Shown: positions 7,947 through 17,955, counted from the first letter of the stretch. The stretch: 64,000 nucleotides of DNA from Mangrovibacillus cuniculi (GCF_015482585.1 NZ_CP049742.1:2573001-2637000); one strand, 5' to 3'. The notes: generated from the sequence alone by a model not told the origin. Program-made: numbers and translations.

Positions 7947-7964
7947 TTTATCCCAATCTTCTTT

Positions 7965-8441
7965 TTATAAAAGTTCTTTTATATCATCTTCTATTTTTGA
8001 TGGAACTGTTTGTGGTGCATACCTTTTTACGGGTTTCCCATTACGATCTACTAAAAATTTTGTAAAGTTCCACTTAAGTTCGCTACTTAGAGTCCCTTTT
8101 AATTCTTTCTTTAGGAAAGTAAACAGTGGATGCGTTTCCGTACCATTAACTTTCACCTTGTCGAACATTGGGAAAGTAACCCCGTAATTCATCTGACAAA
8201 ATTCTTCAATCTTATTAGCATCGTCATATTCTTGATTCATAAATTGGTCACAAGGGAATCCAAGAACAACAAATCCTTGATCTTTATACTGATCATATAA
8301 TTCCTGTAATTCTTTATATTGCGGTGTTAACCCACATTTACTTGCAGTATTAACAATAAGTACAACCTGTCCTTGGTAAGTCTCTAATGACTCCTCTTGG
8401 CCTGACAATCTGTTCGCTGAGTATTCATAAATCGTTGACAT
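7965..8441 (-). CDS. Glutathione peroxidase-like thiol peroxidase
   Basis: Reduces hydroperoxides using a cysteine; bacterial homologues usually depend on thioredoxin. The 158-residue protein has the family motifs NTASKCGLTPQY (peroxidatic C36), LGFPCDQF and WNFTKFLVDRNG. FPCDQF replaces the commoner FPCNQF. I start at the second in-frame codon, ATG at 8441, because AAGGAG sits 8 nt before it; a GTG at 8450 overlaps the SD region. Single gene with its own terminator. B. subtilis BsaA is the closest named protein I can place it with. Confidence 0.92.
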   Translation of the reverse strand: MSTIYEYSANRLSGQEESLETYQGQVVLIVNTASKCGLTPQYKELQELYDQYKDQGFVVLGFPCDQFMNQEYDDANKIEEFCQMNYGVTFPMFDKVKVNGTETHPLFTFLKKELKGTLSSELKWNFTKFLVDRNGKPVKRYAPQTVPSKIEDDIKELL

Positions 8442-8499
8442 ATGTATCACTCCTTTTCTTCACGATACGACTACCAAAAATAAAAGTCAAATCTGTCGT

Positions 8500-9243
8500 T
8501 TACTCTATATGCTCTTTGTTTTTTTCAATTGATGAAAAACGCTTAGCATCAATTGCTTTTTGCAGAAAATCAGCCTCATAGTCCGTCAGGGAATCCATTT
8601 TCTCAATGTGTTTTAGTATATCAGAGACCTTTTCTTGTTTACTTTCTGGTTGTTGAAGAAAATATCCCGATACAGCACTTGTAAACGTACCTATTATCCC
8701 TATTCCCAAGAACATTAAGATGACCGCCAAAACTCTTCCAACTGGAGAGCTAGGGGAGATATCACCATATCCAACAGTCGTAGTGGTTACGATAGCCCAC
8801 CAGATAGCATCTTCATATGTACTGATGTTAGGTTCAAAATAAAGTATAGGAATGGGAATTAAAAATATCATCATGCAAGTTAATAATAGTATTCTACCTA
8901 GGCCATTTGTCTGTAAAATAGAAAATAAAGGTGTAATAAACCTACTTCCAAGCCCAAACAGGCGAAATATCATAAATAATCTTGCTAATCTTGCTGCTTT
9001 AAATAATGCATCAAATGGTATAAGTGCAATAATCTCTAAAGGATGTTGTTTAATAAATTTCCGCTTATTTGGGCTTTTAAAAAATCTTACAGCAAAATCA
9101 ATCACTAATAGTCCGTAGACAAAGTTATCGAAAAGCTGTAAAGCAGGATCTTCAGAAAATGACAAAACGACGGAAGTAATGATTAAGATGAACATCAGAG
9201 ATTCGTAGGTCACTGTAATAAATTTTCTAGACATATCACTCAT
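8500..9243 (-). CDS. Potassium channel protein
   Basis: A 247-residue membrane protein with several N-terminal helices, including an Arg-rich segment (RLARLFMIFRLFGLGSR) resembling a voltage-sensor S4, then the pore loop TTTTVGYGDISP with the K+ selectivity filter TVGYGD, and a final helix. A charged C-terminal tail of about 60 residues follows; there is no RCK/TrkA-N domain. It overlaps the end of the DNA glycosylase gene by 4 bp (ATGA), so the pair is translationally coupled, although the functions seem unrelated. Ion selectivity is clear, gating is inferred. Confidence 0.88.
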   Translation of the reverse strand: MSDMSRKFITVTYESLMFILIITSVVLSFSEDPALQLFDNFVYGLLVIDFAVRFFKSPNKRKFIKQHPLEIIALIPFDALFKAARLARLFMIFRLFGLGSRFITPLFSILQTNGLGRILLLTCMMIFLIPIPILYFEPNISTYEDAIWWAIVTTTTVGYGDISPSSPVGRVLAVILMFLGIGIIGTFTSAVSGYFLQQPESKQEKVSDILKHIEKMDSLTDYEADFLQKAIDAKRFSSIEKNKEHIE

Positions 9244-9872
9244 TGTTCCTCTCTGTTCAAGATTATTCCATTATTCTGTTTTTTAGTTCCAGAAACAAAT
9301 CTACTTTGCGGAGATGTAAATCGATATAAGTAATCAACTGCTTCTCCCGATCCATCAATACCTATTCTTCTGCTAGCCATGATAGAAGAAGGTTTTTCAC
9401 CATTTGCAATAAATAAATTTTCTCCCCAACACGGCTCACCATATACTTCCATGGTAATTCCCATAGCTTTTGTTAGTTTCCCAGGCCCATTTGTTACATC
9501 CACATCTCTTTTCAGAGAACCTCGCCTTTTTTGCATTTCCTCCATACCTGCTATAGGTTCCACTGCTCTAATTAATACAGCTTCTGGTTGATCAATTTGG
9601 CCTCCAACAACATTGATTAAACAATGTGTATGCATAAGATAGGTGTAGATATAACCTGGTGGTCCAAACATGACGTCTGTTCTTTTCGTTCTTCGATTTC
9701 CAAAACTATGTGCCGCACGATCGTTGGTGCCGAGATACGCTTCTGTTTCTACTATTCGAGCAACTAATGTTTCCTCATCTGTTTTTTTCACCAAGAGTTT
9801 ACCAATCAATTCTTGCGCCAGTTCTATGGTGGGCTTTTCATAAAAACACGGCCGTAAAACAGAGAATTCCAT
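9240..9872 (-). CDS. 3-methyladenine DNA glycosylase (AAG/MPG family)
   Basis: Removes alkylated and deaminated purines from DNA in base-excision repair. The 210-residue protein has the AAG-family core: ARIVETEAYLG with the catalytic Glu, YIYTYLMHTHCLINVV, PEAVLIRAVEP and NGPGKLTKAMGI. Length is typical. It starts at an ATG after a gap holding the yebC terminator and one copy of the stem-loop repeat, and is followed with 4-bp overlap by the K+ channel gene. B. subtilis YxlJ (Aag) is the equivalent. Confidence 0.93.
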   Translation of the reverse strand: MEFSVLRPCFYEKPTIELAQELIGKLLVKKTDEETLVARIVETEAYLGTNDRAAHSFGNRRTKRTDVMFGPPGYIYTYLMHTHCLINVVGGQIDQPEAVLIRAVEPIAGMEEMQKRRGSLKRDVDVTNGPGKLTKAMGITMEVYGEPCWGENLFIANGEKPSSIMASRRIGIDGSGEAVDYLYRFTSPQSRFVSGTKKQNNGIILNREEQ

Positions 9873-9905
9873 TTTGTCCCCTCTTTCCTTTTTTCTTTAA
9901 TAAAA

Positions 9906-9940
9906 AAGACGAGGAGATGATCCTCGTCTTTACTTTTTGT
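9906..9940 (-). terminator. Bidirectional hairpin downstream of yebC
   Basis: AAGACGAGGA pairs with TCCTCGTCTT. On the minus strand it lies past the yebC stop; on the plus strand it is followed by TTTACTTTTT, which runs directly into the stem-loop repeat. Confidence 0.75.
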
Positions 9941-10002
9941 TACGTGACCGGTAACAACTCATCGTTAGCCACGTGATGTGGCTTGTTCTTAGATGAGTAT
10001 CC
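9937..10002 (-). repeat. Two-stem-loop terminator-associated repeat, copy 1
   Basis: In minus orientation: GGATACTCATC, then GCCACATCACGTGGC, CGATGAG and TTGTTAC..GTCACGTAACAA. Stem 1 closes CTCATC with GATGAG around the GCCAC/GTGGC hairpin; stem 2 closes TTGTTAC with GTAACAA. It abuts the yebC stop codon on one side and the terminator hairpin on the other. Confidence 0.8.
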
Positions 10003-10725
10003 TTATTCTTCACCTAGATCAACGTTATGATAGACTTGTTGCACATCATCTAAATCTTCTAATGCTGCGATCAGTTTATCAAACTGCGCTAAATCCGCTT
10101 CTGACACTTCCACTTCTGTCTGTGGCAGCATGGTAATCTCGGCAATGGAGAACTCTTCGACACCAGCTTCACGAATTGCTGATTGCGTGGCGTGAAGTTG
10201 GTCTGGCTCTGCATAAACGATGACGGAATCGTCTTCTTCTAACACGTCACGAGCATCAATATCCGCCTCTAGTAAAATTTCTAAAACTTCATCAGCTGAT
10301 TTTCCTTCGAAACCAATAACAGCTGTAGCATCAAACATATAAGAAACGGAACCAGATACACCCATATTTCCGCCATTTTTACCAAAAGCAGCACGAACTT
10401 CTGAAGCTGTACGGTTAACGTTGTTTGTCAGAGCATCTACGATAATCATAGAACCACTCGGTCCAAATCCTTCGTAACGAAGCTCATCAAAGTTTTCGTC
10501 TGCACCACTTTTTGCTTTATCGATGGCACGGTCGATAATATTACGAGGTACGTTATACGTTTTTGCTCTTTCAATTACCATGCGAAGCGATGTGTTTAGC
10601 TCTGGATCTGGCTCACCTTGTTTCGCTACTACATAGATTTCTTTTGCAAATTTATTATAGACCTTACTAGTATTAGCATCTTTTGCTGCTTTTTTTTCTT
10701 TAATATTGTTCCATTTACGTCCCAT
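10003..10725 (-). CDS. YebC family protein (YeeI/YebC2 type)
   Basis: A 240-residue protein beginning [20 protein letters not shown], the signature of the second YebC paralogue of Bacilli (YeeI in B. subtilis), with the typical central [13 protein letters not shown] segment and acidic third domain. YebC proteins were long annotated as transcriptional regulators; more recent work places YebC-type proteins at the ribosome, relieving stalling at proline-rich stretches. Cytoplasmic. SD GGAATTCC is poor but the start agrees with the family. Monocistronic, with a downstream terminator and stem-loop repeat immediately after the stop codon. Confidence 0.9.
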   Translation of the reverse strand: MGRKWNNIKEKKAAKDANTSKVYNKFAKEIYVVAKQGEPDPELNTSLRMVIERAKTYNVPRNIIDRAIDKAKSGADENFDELRYEGFGPSGSMIIVDALTNNVNRTASEVRAAFGKNGGNMGVSGSVSYMFDATAVIGFEGKSADEVLEILLEADIDARDVLEEDDSVIVYAEPDQLHATQSAIREAGVEEFSIAEITMLPQTEVEVSEADLAQFDKLIAALEDLDDVQQVYHNVDLGEE

Positions 10726-10811
10726 GGAATTCCACTCACTTTCGTTTCATTAACGTTCATCTCTTCTATTGTAAAAGAAAACCTTTTATTAGTAAAACAA
10801 GATTTCTTTCG

Positions 10812-12077
10812 CTATTCTAGTAGATCACTAAGTTTCTGATTATCTAATGGATGTAGGGACCCCTTATCGAATTTACCGCTGCAATAATCCTTCATTTTCT
10901 GTGCAGCCTCTTTCCCTTCAATATTACTGTGGTGCTCCACAAAATGTAGCGTTTCTAGAATAGCACGAAGAACGGAAACGTCTTGCCTACCGTAGTGAGC
11001 AAGTTGATAAAAAGCCGCGTACAGAATATCTTCTGCTGTTCTTCTCGGTATTAATACTTTTTGCTCCCCGTTCTCATTGGGTAATAACAAGTAAACTCCA
11101 CTAATCAATATCGCTTCCTTTAAGGGTTCCTTTAAATGCTTAATACAATCAATTGCTGTATTAGGGTCATTTATTCCCGGTGATATTGCCTTCAGCGCTA
11201 CTTCCACAAGTTTTTGAATTCCATATTCTCTGTCTTGTAGAGTCGTTCGCTCCGCTCCGATTGTTATATACTCTTCACTATTCATCTCTACTGTTTTGGT
11301 ACCTACTATTGTTGCTATAGCCGTTGAAGTAGTCACGTACGTTCCAATAGGTATTGTAAACATACATAAACAATCATTTTTCTCCGCAAATTCTACTAAC
11401 CCTTTATAGTTAATCAGCTGTACGTAGCCATCTTTTTTTGCGTATATCGTAGCTGTCGGCATACCTTCTTTACTAAACAAAGTAAAACTCCCGTGAATTA
11501 GCTCTCCATTTATATCTTCTATTTCTTGTTTCTCTTTTACAGAAGATGCTAATGCGTCACTGGTTAGTTCCTCTATTAAATTAGATACTCTAATGAATGT
11601 TGCTACATTATGAATAAAGTAGGCGAAGTACCCTAAACAGACTAGTGCTACTAATACCCCAACAGTAGCAGAAAGAACGACTCCACTGTTTTCTTCACTT
11701 ACATCTAGCATCAATAACGAGACAGTGGAATAAACAAACCCTCCCATAAAAACGCCTAGAACTCTTGTAGCAGTAGGTTTCGTCAAATAATTCTTTAAAG
11801 TTCTAGGTGAAAATTGTGTAGAATACGTCGTTAACACTACCATGATTGTGGAGAAGGTAATAGTCGTCATGGTTAATAGTGCACCTGAGAGTGTACTTAG
11901 TACTGTCTCAACTAGGGGTTTTTCTACTAAGAAAATAGAAGGTAAGTAACTTTCTAATGGAATTATTCCTCTATCGATAATTTGTATAAAGATTACGAGA
12001 ATTAACGAAAAAATAGAATATAACAATGGTTTTGACCAAACGGTGTTTTCTTCTTTTAAGATCCATTCTTTTATCAT
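10812..12077 (-). CDS. DUF2254 integral membrane protein
   Basis: A 421-residue predicted membrane protein with four or so helices in the first 165 residues (FSLILVIFIQII, LSGALLTMTTITFSTIMVVL, VFMGGFVYSTVSLLML, VGVLVALVCLGYFAYFI) and a long cytoplasmic C-terminal half. The motif TTYSTQFSPRTLKNYL and the segment ISPGINDPNTAIDCI are typical of DUF2254. No function is established for this family. Monocistronic and separated from the divergent 5'-nucleotidase gene by about 300 bp of AT-rich DNA. Confidence 0.85.
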   Translation of the reverse strand: MIKEWILKEENTVWSKPLLYSIFSLILVIFIQIIDRGIIPLESYLPSIFLVEKPLVETVLSTLSGALLTMTTITFSTIMVVLTTYSTQFSPRTLKNYLTKPTATRVLGVFMGGFVYSTVSLLMLDVSEENSGVVLSATVGVLVALVCLGYFAYFIHNVATFIRVSNLIEELTSDALASSVKEKQEIEDINGELIHGSFTLFSKEGMPTATIYAKKDGYVQLINYKGLVEFAEKNDCLCMFTIPIGTYVTTSTAIATIVGTKTVEMNSEEYITIGAERTTLQDREYGIQKLVEVALKAISPGINDPNTAIDCIKHLKEPLKEAILISGVYLLLPNENGEQKVLIPRRTAEDILYAAFYQLAHYGRQDVSVLRAILETLHFVEHHSNIEGKEAAQKMKDYCSGKFDKGSLHPLDNQKLSDLLE

Positions 12078-12384
12078 CCATTTGCTCCTTATAATGTTTC
12101 TCTATATTCTATCATAGTAAAAAATGTACCTAATATGGATTACCACAATATCACTGATTAATTACATTTATACAAAATAAGTAAAATTAGTATGTAAATT
12201 TTCTATTTACTCGTTTGTAAAACAAATAAAATATTCCTAATGAAGTGATTAGTAACGGTATTAATGATGGATTTACGTGCATTAGTTAACTTTTATCCCC
12301 TAAATTACCTATTCATTTACTGTTATCGGCTATGGTATAAGTAGATTGTTCTTACTATTCAAATAGATTTATAGGGGGATTAAG
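12078..12384. other. AT-rich intergenic promoter region
   Basis: About 300 bp between two divergent genes. I see no reading frame or repeat; it should carry both promoters. TATAAG near 12337 is a possible -10 for the nucleotidase gene. Nothing here is decisive enough to name a Pho box. Confidence 0.4.
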
Positions 12385-14292
12385 ATGAGCATCTTTACTA
12401 ATAAGAAATTATTACATGTAACATTATCTACTATACTAGCAACTACTGCAGTTATATCCATTTCTCCATCTGTTTCATTTGCTAAAAAAGATCAACAAGA
12501 AACACAGAAAAAAACTCCACCCGGAAAAGCATCATTTACATTATCGTTACTCCACACCAATGATATACATGCCCGTACAGAACAATTTCCTAAATTAGTG
12601 ACTGCTGTTAAAGAAGCTCGTAAACAAAACCCTCACTCTCTACTACTAGATGCAGGAGATGTATTTAGTGGCACCCTATACTTTAATGAATTTAAAGGTC
12701 AAGCTGACTTAAAATTTATGAATCTTATGGGTTATGACGTTATGACACTAGGTAATCATGAATTTGATTTAGGTAATGACGAAGAAGGTAATAAAGCTTT
12801 AGCTGAATTCATAGAAGCAGCTAAATTCGCGTTTGTAAGTTCTAATGTAGACTTCTCTAATGATCAAGCTTTACAAGGTCTATTCTCTGACACCATCTCA
12901 AGTAAGCCAAAAGACGGAAAGATCTATCAAGGAATGGTGAAGAAAGTGAAAGGAGAAAAAATAGGTTTTTTTGGGTTAACAACTCAAGAAACTGCGGATA
13001 TCGCTAGTCCTGGTAAAGTTCAATTCGAAAATTATATTGAAGAGGCAAAAAAAGCAGTTAAAGCTTTCGAAGATATGGGAGTTAACAAGATTGTTGCTGT
13101 GACACATATTGGGTATAACGATAATCCAAATGTGGACAATGACATTCTTTTAGCACAAAACGTTCCTGGAATTGACGTAATCGTTGGCGGACATAGCCAT
13201 GACAAATTAACTGAGCCAGTAGTAATTGACGCTGATAAAGATGGTAAAGTAAAAGATAAGACTTTAATTGTACAGGCTTATCAATATGGTGATTTCCTTG
13301 GAAGTTTAGATGTATCTTTTAACTCAGCTGGTGAAGTAGTGTCACACAAAGGAAAGCTAATAGAAACGGCGACATTTGCAGATGACAAAAAAGCTTTAAA
13401 AATTCTAAAACCGTACCAAGATAAAATTAAAGAAATTGAAAGCACGGAAACAGGAGCAACAGCGATAAATGCTCTAGAGAACCCACGTCAAGGTAACGGA
13501 AGCACCACCAGTGTTCGTAGTAACGAAACGACACTTGGAAATGTCATTACAGACGGAATGTTAGCAAAAGCACAGCAGTACGACTCTAACGTTATTATGG
13601 CACTACAAAACGGTGGAGGTATCCGTAACTCTATTGATGCTGGACCTATTACGGTTGGAGAAGTAATCTCTGTTCTTCCTTTTGGTAACACCTTAGCAAC
13701 CATGCAATTAACAGGAAAAGAGCTAAAAGAAGCCTTTGAGATTAGTTTCAAAAACGTTCCTGGTGAAAACGGCGGTTTCCTTCATGTTTCTGGAGCGAAG
13801 GTAGTATACGATTCTACTAAACCAGTAAACTCTCGTGTAGTCTCCATAGCTTACAAAGATACAAACGGTCAGTACGTTTCTATTAAAGACGAGGAGACTT
13901 ACAAGGTTGCAACTAACGCCTTTACAGCTAAAGGTGGAGACGGGTACACGGTATTTGCAAATGCCTACAAAGAAGGGCGTGTAACGGATCTGGGTTTATC
14001 TGATTGGGAGAATTTCGCGGAACATTTACGTAATGTAAAAACAGTAAATCCTTCTATAGAAGGGCGTATTGTAGATGTAGTAAACCTACCTTCTACTGTA
14101 ACACCAGAAGAATTTAATGGAACACCGGAAGAGGTAAAAGTGTTTTACAAAGACATAACAGTACTAGCAACTCAAGATGAAGACGTTATTCTTCAACATG
14201 CTCACATAAAAGGGAACCTTTTCATTAAAGGTACTGCTAATGTAACGATGGAAAACGTTGAAGTGGATGGTGATACGGAGTTTTTAGACTAA
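12385..14292 (+). CDS. Secreted 5'-nucleotidase (UshA-like)
   Basis: Dephosphorylates extracellular nucleotides. The 635-residue precursor has a signal peptide ending near SVSFAKK (residue 33). The metallophosphoesterase domain shows HTNDIH (D60, H62), DAGDVFSG (D92), LGNHEFD (N124, H125), a THIGYND motif and GGHSHD; the 5'-nucleotidase C-terminal domain follows (ALQNGGGIRNSI, NAFTAKGGDGYTVF). After about residue 570 there is an extra beta-rich tail (VTVLATQDEDV to VEVDGDTEF) of the kind seen in surface proteins; no LPXTG anchor. The nuclease gene follows 90 bp later, so both likely feed on extracellular DNA as one scavenging unit. Confidence 0.93.
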   Translation: MSIFTNKKLLHVTLSTILATTAVISISPSVSFAKKDQQETQKKTPPGKASFTLSLLHTNDIHARTEQFPKLVTAVKEARKQNPHSLLLDAGDVFSGTLYFNEFKGQADLKFMNLMGYDVMTLGNHEFDLGNDEEGNKALAEFIEAAKFAFVSSNVDFSNDQALQGLFSDTISSKPKDGKIYQGMVKKVKGEKIGFFGLTTQETADIASPGKVQFENYIEEAKKAVKAFEDMGVNKIVAVTHIGYNDNPNVDNDILLAQNVPGIDVIVGGHSHDKLTEPVVIDADKDGKVKDKTLIVQAYQYGDFLGSLDVSFNSAGEVVSHKGKLIETATFADDKKALKILKPYQDKIKEIESTETGATAINALENPRQGNGSTTSVRSNETTLGNVITDGMLAKAQQYDSNVIMALQNGGGIRNSIDAGPITVGEVISVLPFGNTLATMQLTGKELKEAFEISFKNVPGENGGFLHVSGAKVVYDSTKPVNSRVVSIAYKDTNGQYVSIKDEETYKVATNAFTAKGGDGYTVFANAYKEGRVTDLGLSDWENFAEHLRNVKTVNPSIEGRIVDVVNLPSTVTPEEFNGTPEEVKVFYKDITVLATQDEDVILQHAHIKGNLFIKGTANVTMENVEVDGDTEFLD

Positions 14293-14333
14293 TAGCAACA
14301 TTTCAATATAAAAATTTTAGTCAAACAATCCTT

Positions 14334-14356
14334 ATGGGGCCTGTTTTATCAGGCTC
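14334..14356 (+). other. Intergenic hairpin between the nucleotidase and nuclease genes
   Basis: GGGGCCTG pairs with CAGGCTCC across TTTTAT but no T run follows, so it may be a processing or stability element or a partial attenuator rather than a terminator. Confidence 0.45.
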
Positions 14357-14382
14357 CATACCTATGATAAAGGAGACGGAAC

Positions 14383-17300
14383 ATGAAAAATAAACAAGTA
14401 CGCGCGATACTTAGTTTTGCACTAGTCTTTACTTTAGTCTTTAGTATGTTTTCCCCGTTTGCAGTAAAAGCAGAAACAGTATTATCTGTAGCAGATGCCA
14501 TCACAAAACCTAGTAACAGTGATCTAGCAACGGTTGAAGGATACATTGTTGGATACGTAAAAGCAACTAATTCTATTACTAAAGATAGTACAGCTTTTGC
14601 TGATACTAACTTTGCCATTGCTGATGATCCGAACGAGACAGATGTTTCAAAGATAATGCCTGTACAGTTACCAACACAATATCGTTCAACTTTCGGATTA
14701 AAAACTAATCCCAATAACTTAGGTAAAAAAGTTCAAGTAACTGGAAAGTTAGAAGCTTATTATTCTATGCCAGGTTTAAAAACACCCACTAATCTAGAAT
14801 TTATAGAAGTAACACCATCAAATAAAGTAGCAAATGTTACTTCAAACAAAACTAGTGGTGGCTTAACATCAGGTTCAACTGTAGAATTAGCGTCTTCTAC
14901 ACCAAACACGACTATTTATTATACTTTAGACGGATCAACTCCAACGAAAGAAAGTGAAGTTTATACATCTCCAATCACTATTGCAAAAGACACTACTATT
15001 AAAGCTTTTGCTGTAGCAAATGATTTAGAAGACAGCGAGATTACTACTTTCGAATATACATTGCTAGTAAACAAGACGATCGCTGAAACAAGAGCTCAAA
15101 CTAGCGGTTCTGATGTTTTCACTACAGGTATCGTCACAGCTAAACTTTCTAACACTATTCATATCCAAGACGCAGATGCTGCAATCGCTCTTTATGGCGT
15201 TAAGAATACAGACCTATCTCTTGGTGCTAAAGTAGAAGTAACTGGAACTCTAGGAGCATATAACGGACTTTTACAAGTGCAAAATGCTGTTGCAACAGTA
15301 ATTGGACAAGAAGAAGTACCAACTCCTATTACATTAACAAGTGACCAATTAAACGAAACAACAGAATCCATGCTTGCGACAGTGAAAGATGTTACAATCT
15401 CTGGCACTGCTCAAAATTACACGGCAACGGATGCCGCTGGGGAATTTATCGTTCGTGATGAAAAGCGTGATCTAAACTTACAAGCTGATACTACGTACGA
15501 TTCTATTACCGGTATCGTACAAGAGTATAACGGAAAGTTTCAAATAATCCCTCGTGGAACTGCTGATATTGTAGAGGATGCAACAATTGTTCAACCAGTT
15601 AAAGCAGATCCTGGTGCTGGAGTCATTGCACAAGATGGACAAGTAAAACTATCCACAGCTACTCCGAATGCAACTATTTTTTACACGGTAGACGGGACAG
15701 ATCCAACTAACTCCCCTACTAAAATAGAGTACACAGGTCCTTTTACTATCTCTGAAAACTTGACAGTAAAAGCTTACGCAACATCGATTGACTTGAGTGA
15801 TAGTATCGTATCAAGTTTCGCTTACGTAATCGGTAAAGATCTAGATAAATTAAAGATCTATGATATCCAAGGAGAATCTCATTCTTCCCTTTACGTTGAG
15901 CAAAATGTATCTAATGTAGAAGGTGTTGTAACTCAACTTAAAGGGGCAAACGGCTTCTTTATGCAAGATGTAACAGGAGACAATAATGATAAGACCTCTG
16001 ATGCCATCTATGTATACAAACAAGCTCACGCCCTTCAAGTTGGAGACAAAGTAAAAGTAGCTGGAAAAGTAGTAGAGTACTATGGTGAAGGTTATGCGGA
16101 AAAAACACAAACAGATTTAACAGAAACACAAATCTCTGCAAGCTCTACGGAAAAACTAGCTTCTGGCCAAGCATTACCAAAAGCAATTGTTTTAGGAGAA
16201 GATCGTTTTCCACCAACAGAAGTAATTGATAACGATGCGTTCGCAACGTTTGACCCAGAAGAAGACGGAATTGACTTCTACGAGAGTGTAGAAGGTATGC
16301 TAGTAGAAGTGAAAGACGCTAAAGTAGTTGCACCTCAAAAATATGGTGAAATTGTTGTCATTCCTGGTAATTATGAAACAAATACGGTAACTGGTAACTT
16401 ACGAATTTCACAAAATGACTTCAATCCTGAGAGAATTGTTGTTTTCACTAATGATAAAGATTTTGACAGTAAAGCTGGCGACCAGTTTAAAGGTAGCATT
16501 ACTGGAGTGATGAGCTACGGATTTAGTAATTTCCGCCTTCTTACAGAAACTGCTTCATTACCTACTTTAGAAAAGGCAGAAATTAATCGTCGTAGCACTA
16601 CTTTAGTAAAAGAAGACGATAAACTTTCTATTGCCTCTTATAATGTAGAAAACTTTTCAGGTCAAACACCTGATGACAAGGTTACAAAGCTTGCAGAAGC
16701 AATTGTCACAAACATGACGATGCCAGATATTGTAGGTTTAGTAGAAGTACAAGATAATGATGGTCAAACTGATAGTGGGAATGTGGACGCTTCCCTAAGT
16801 GCACAAAAATTAATTGATAAAATTGTTGCTTTAGGTGGTCCAACATACGTCTATACCGATATCGCTCCAGAGAACAATAAAGACGGTGGGGCTCCTGGCG
16901 GTAATATTCGCGTAGGTTTCTTATACAATCCTGAACGTGTTGCGTTAACGGAAGGTGCTGAAAAAGGTACTGCAACGCAATCAGTAGGTTTTGAGAATGG
17001 CAAACTAACACTAAACCCAGGTCGTATTGATCCAACTAACGATGCATTTAGAAGTAGCCGTAAACCTCTAGCTGCACAGTTTGATTTCCAAGGAGAATCC
17101 GTCCTTGTCGTTGCTAACCACTTTAACTCAAAAGGTGGCGACCAGCCTCTATTCGGTAAAAATCAACCTGCTGTCCTAGGGTCAGAAGTACAACGTATGA
17201 AAATTGCTACGATCTTACACGATTTTGTCCAAGACGTTGTGGAGAAAGATAAAGATGCGAACGTAGTACTTCTAGGAGATTTCAACGACTTCGAGTTCTC

Positions 17301-17955
17301 CAATTCAATGAAGAAACTTAAGGGTTCTATTTTAACGAATATGATTGAAGAGCTTCCGGTTGAGCAGCGTTATACGTATGTTTATCAAGGAAACGCACAA
17401 GTACTAGATCATATTTTAGTAACAAATAACATGAAGGAACAAACGGAAATTGATGTTCTAAACATTAACTCTCCATATATGGAAGAACACGGACGTGCAA
17501 GTGACCATGATCCTGTACTAATTCAAGTAAAATTAGAGAAGGCAGAAAATAACGTTATTCCGTTTGAAATCCATAAGACATATAACCTTAAAGGGTTTAA
17601 GTCGAATAAACTTAAAGTGAAAGTAGACGGTTCTCTTATTAACATGGATGGTACCTCTCCTATTACAAAGGGGATTGAACTGCAGGGAAATGCCCGCTTA
17701 CTGGGAGAAGGACTTGCTGCCACAACAGTGATTGTAAATCCAACAAAAGAAAACACAGTGATTGATTTTAGTGGTGCAGAAGTAAAAGAAGTAATAATTA
17801 AAAATAATAATGTTATTCAAATTCAAGGTGCAGAGAATATTGAAAACATAATTTTTGATGAAAGTGTAGATGCTTCAAAAATTCAATTCCTTAACACGAA
17901 AGGCGAGTCTATTGACTCGTCTTTTTTCTATTTTGCGCAGATAAATAATATATAG
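14383..17955 (+). CDS. Large secreted nuclease (YhcR-like N-terminus plus EEP nuclease)
   Basis: A 1190-residue secreted protein: signal peptide to about residue 28 (AVKAE); a DUF6359/YhcR-type domain (VADAITKPSNSDLATVEGYI, ~32-150); two chitobiase-type beta modules with YYTLDGSTPT (~185) and FYTVDGTDPT (~430); OB-fold-like segments between; then an endonuclease/exonuclease/phosphatase domain with NVEN (~752), a VEVQDND Glu, GDFND (~965) and SDHDP (1040-1044). A beta-rich tail ends the chain. It should degrade DNA or RNA outside the cell, with the preceding nucleotidase completing the job. No wall anchor is visible. The final 20 codons read through a terminator-like hairpin. Confidence 0.88.
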   Translation: MKNKQVRAILSFALVFTLVFSMFSPFAVKAETVLSVADAITKPSNSDLATVEGYIVGYVKATNSITKDSTAFADTNFAIADDPNETDVSKIMPVQLPTQYRSTFGLKTNPNNLGKKVQVTGKLEAYYSMPGLKTPTNLEFIEVTPSNKVANVTSNKTSGGLTSGSTVELASSTPNTTIYYTLDGSTPTKESEVYTSPITIAKDTTIKAFAVANDLEDSEITTFEYTLLVNKTIAETRAQTSGSDVFTTGIVTAKLSNTIHIQDADAAIALYGVKNTDLSLGAKVEVTGTLGAYNGLLQVQNAVATVIGQEEVPTPITLTSDQLNETTESMLATVKDVTISGTAQNYTATDAAGEFIVRDEKRDLNLQADTTYDSITGIVQEYNGKFQIIPRGTADIVEDATIVQPVKADPGAGVIAQDGQVKLSTATPNATIFYTVDGTDPTNSPTKIEYTGPFTISENLTVKAYATSIDLSDSIVSSFAYVIGKDLDKLKIYDIQGESHSSLYVEQNVSNVEGVVTQLKGANGFFMQDVTGDNNDKTSDAIYVYKQAHALQVGDKVKVAGKVVEYYGEGYAEKTQTDLTETQISASSTEKLASGQALPKAIVLGEDRFPPTEVIDNDAFATFDPEEDGIDFYESVEGMLVEVKDAKVVAPQKYGEIVVIPGNYETNTVTGNLRISQNDFNPERIVVFTNDKDFDSKAGDQFKGSITGVMSYGFSNFRLLTETASLPTLEKAEINRRSTTLVKEDDKLSIASYNVENFSGQTPDDKVTKLAEAIVTNMTMPDIVGLVEVQDNDGQTDSGNVDASLSAQKLIDKIVALGGPTYVYTDIAPENNKDGGAPGGNIRVGFLYNPERVALTEGAEKGTATQSVGFENGKLTLNPGRIDPTNDAFRSSRKPLAAQFDFQGESVLVVANHFNSKGGDQPLFGKNQPAVLGSEVQRMKIATILHDFVQDVVEKDKDANVVLLGDFNDFEFSNSMKKLKGSILTNMIEELPVEQRYTYVYQGNAQVLDHILVTNNMKEQTEIDVLNINSPYMEEHGRASDHDPVLIQVKLEKAENNVIPFEIHKTYNLKGFKSNKLKVKVDGSLINMDGTSPITKGIELQGNARLLGEGLAATTVIVNPTKENTVIDFSGAEVKEVIIKNNNVIQIQGAENIENIIFDESVDASKIQFLNTKGESIDSSFFYFAQINNI
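17904..17932 (+). terminator. Terminator-like hairpin inside the nuclease 3' end
   Basis: CGAGTC and GACTCG pair across TATT, followed by TCTTTTTTCT, but the reading frame stays open to the TAG at 17953-17955. Confidence 0.55.
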
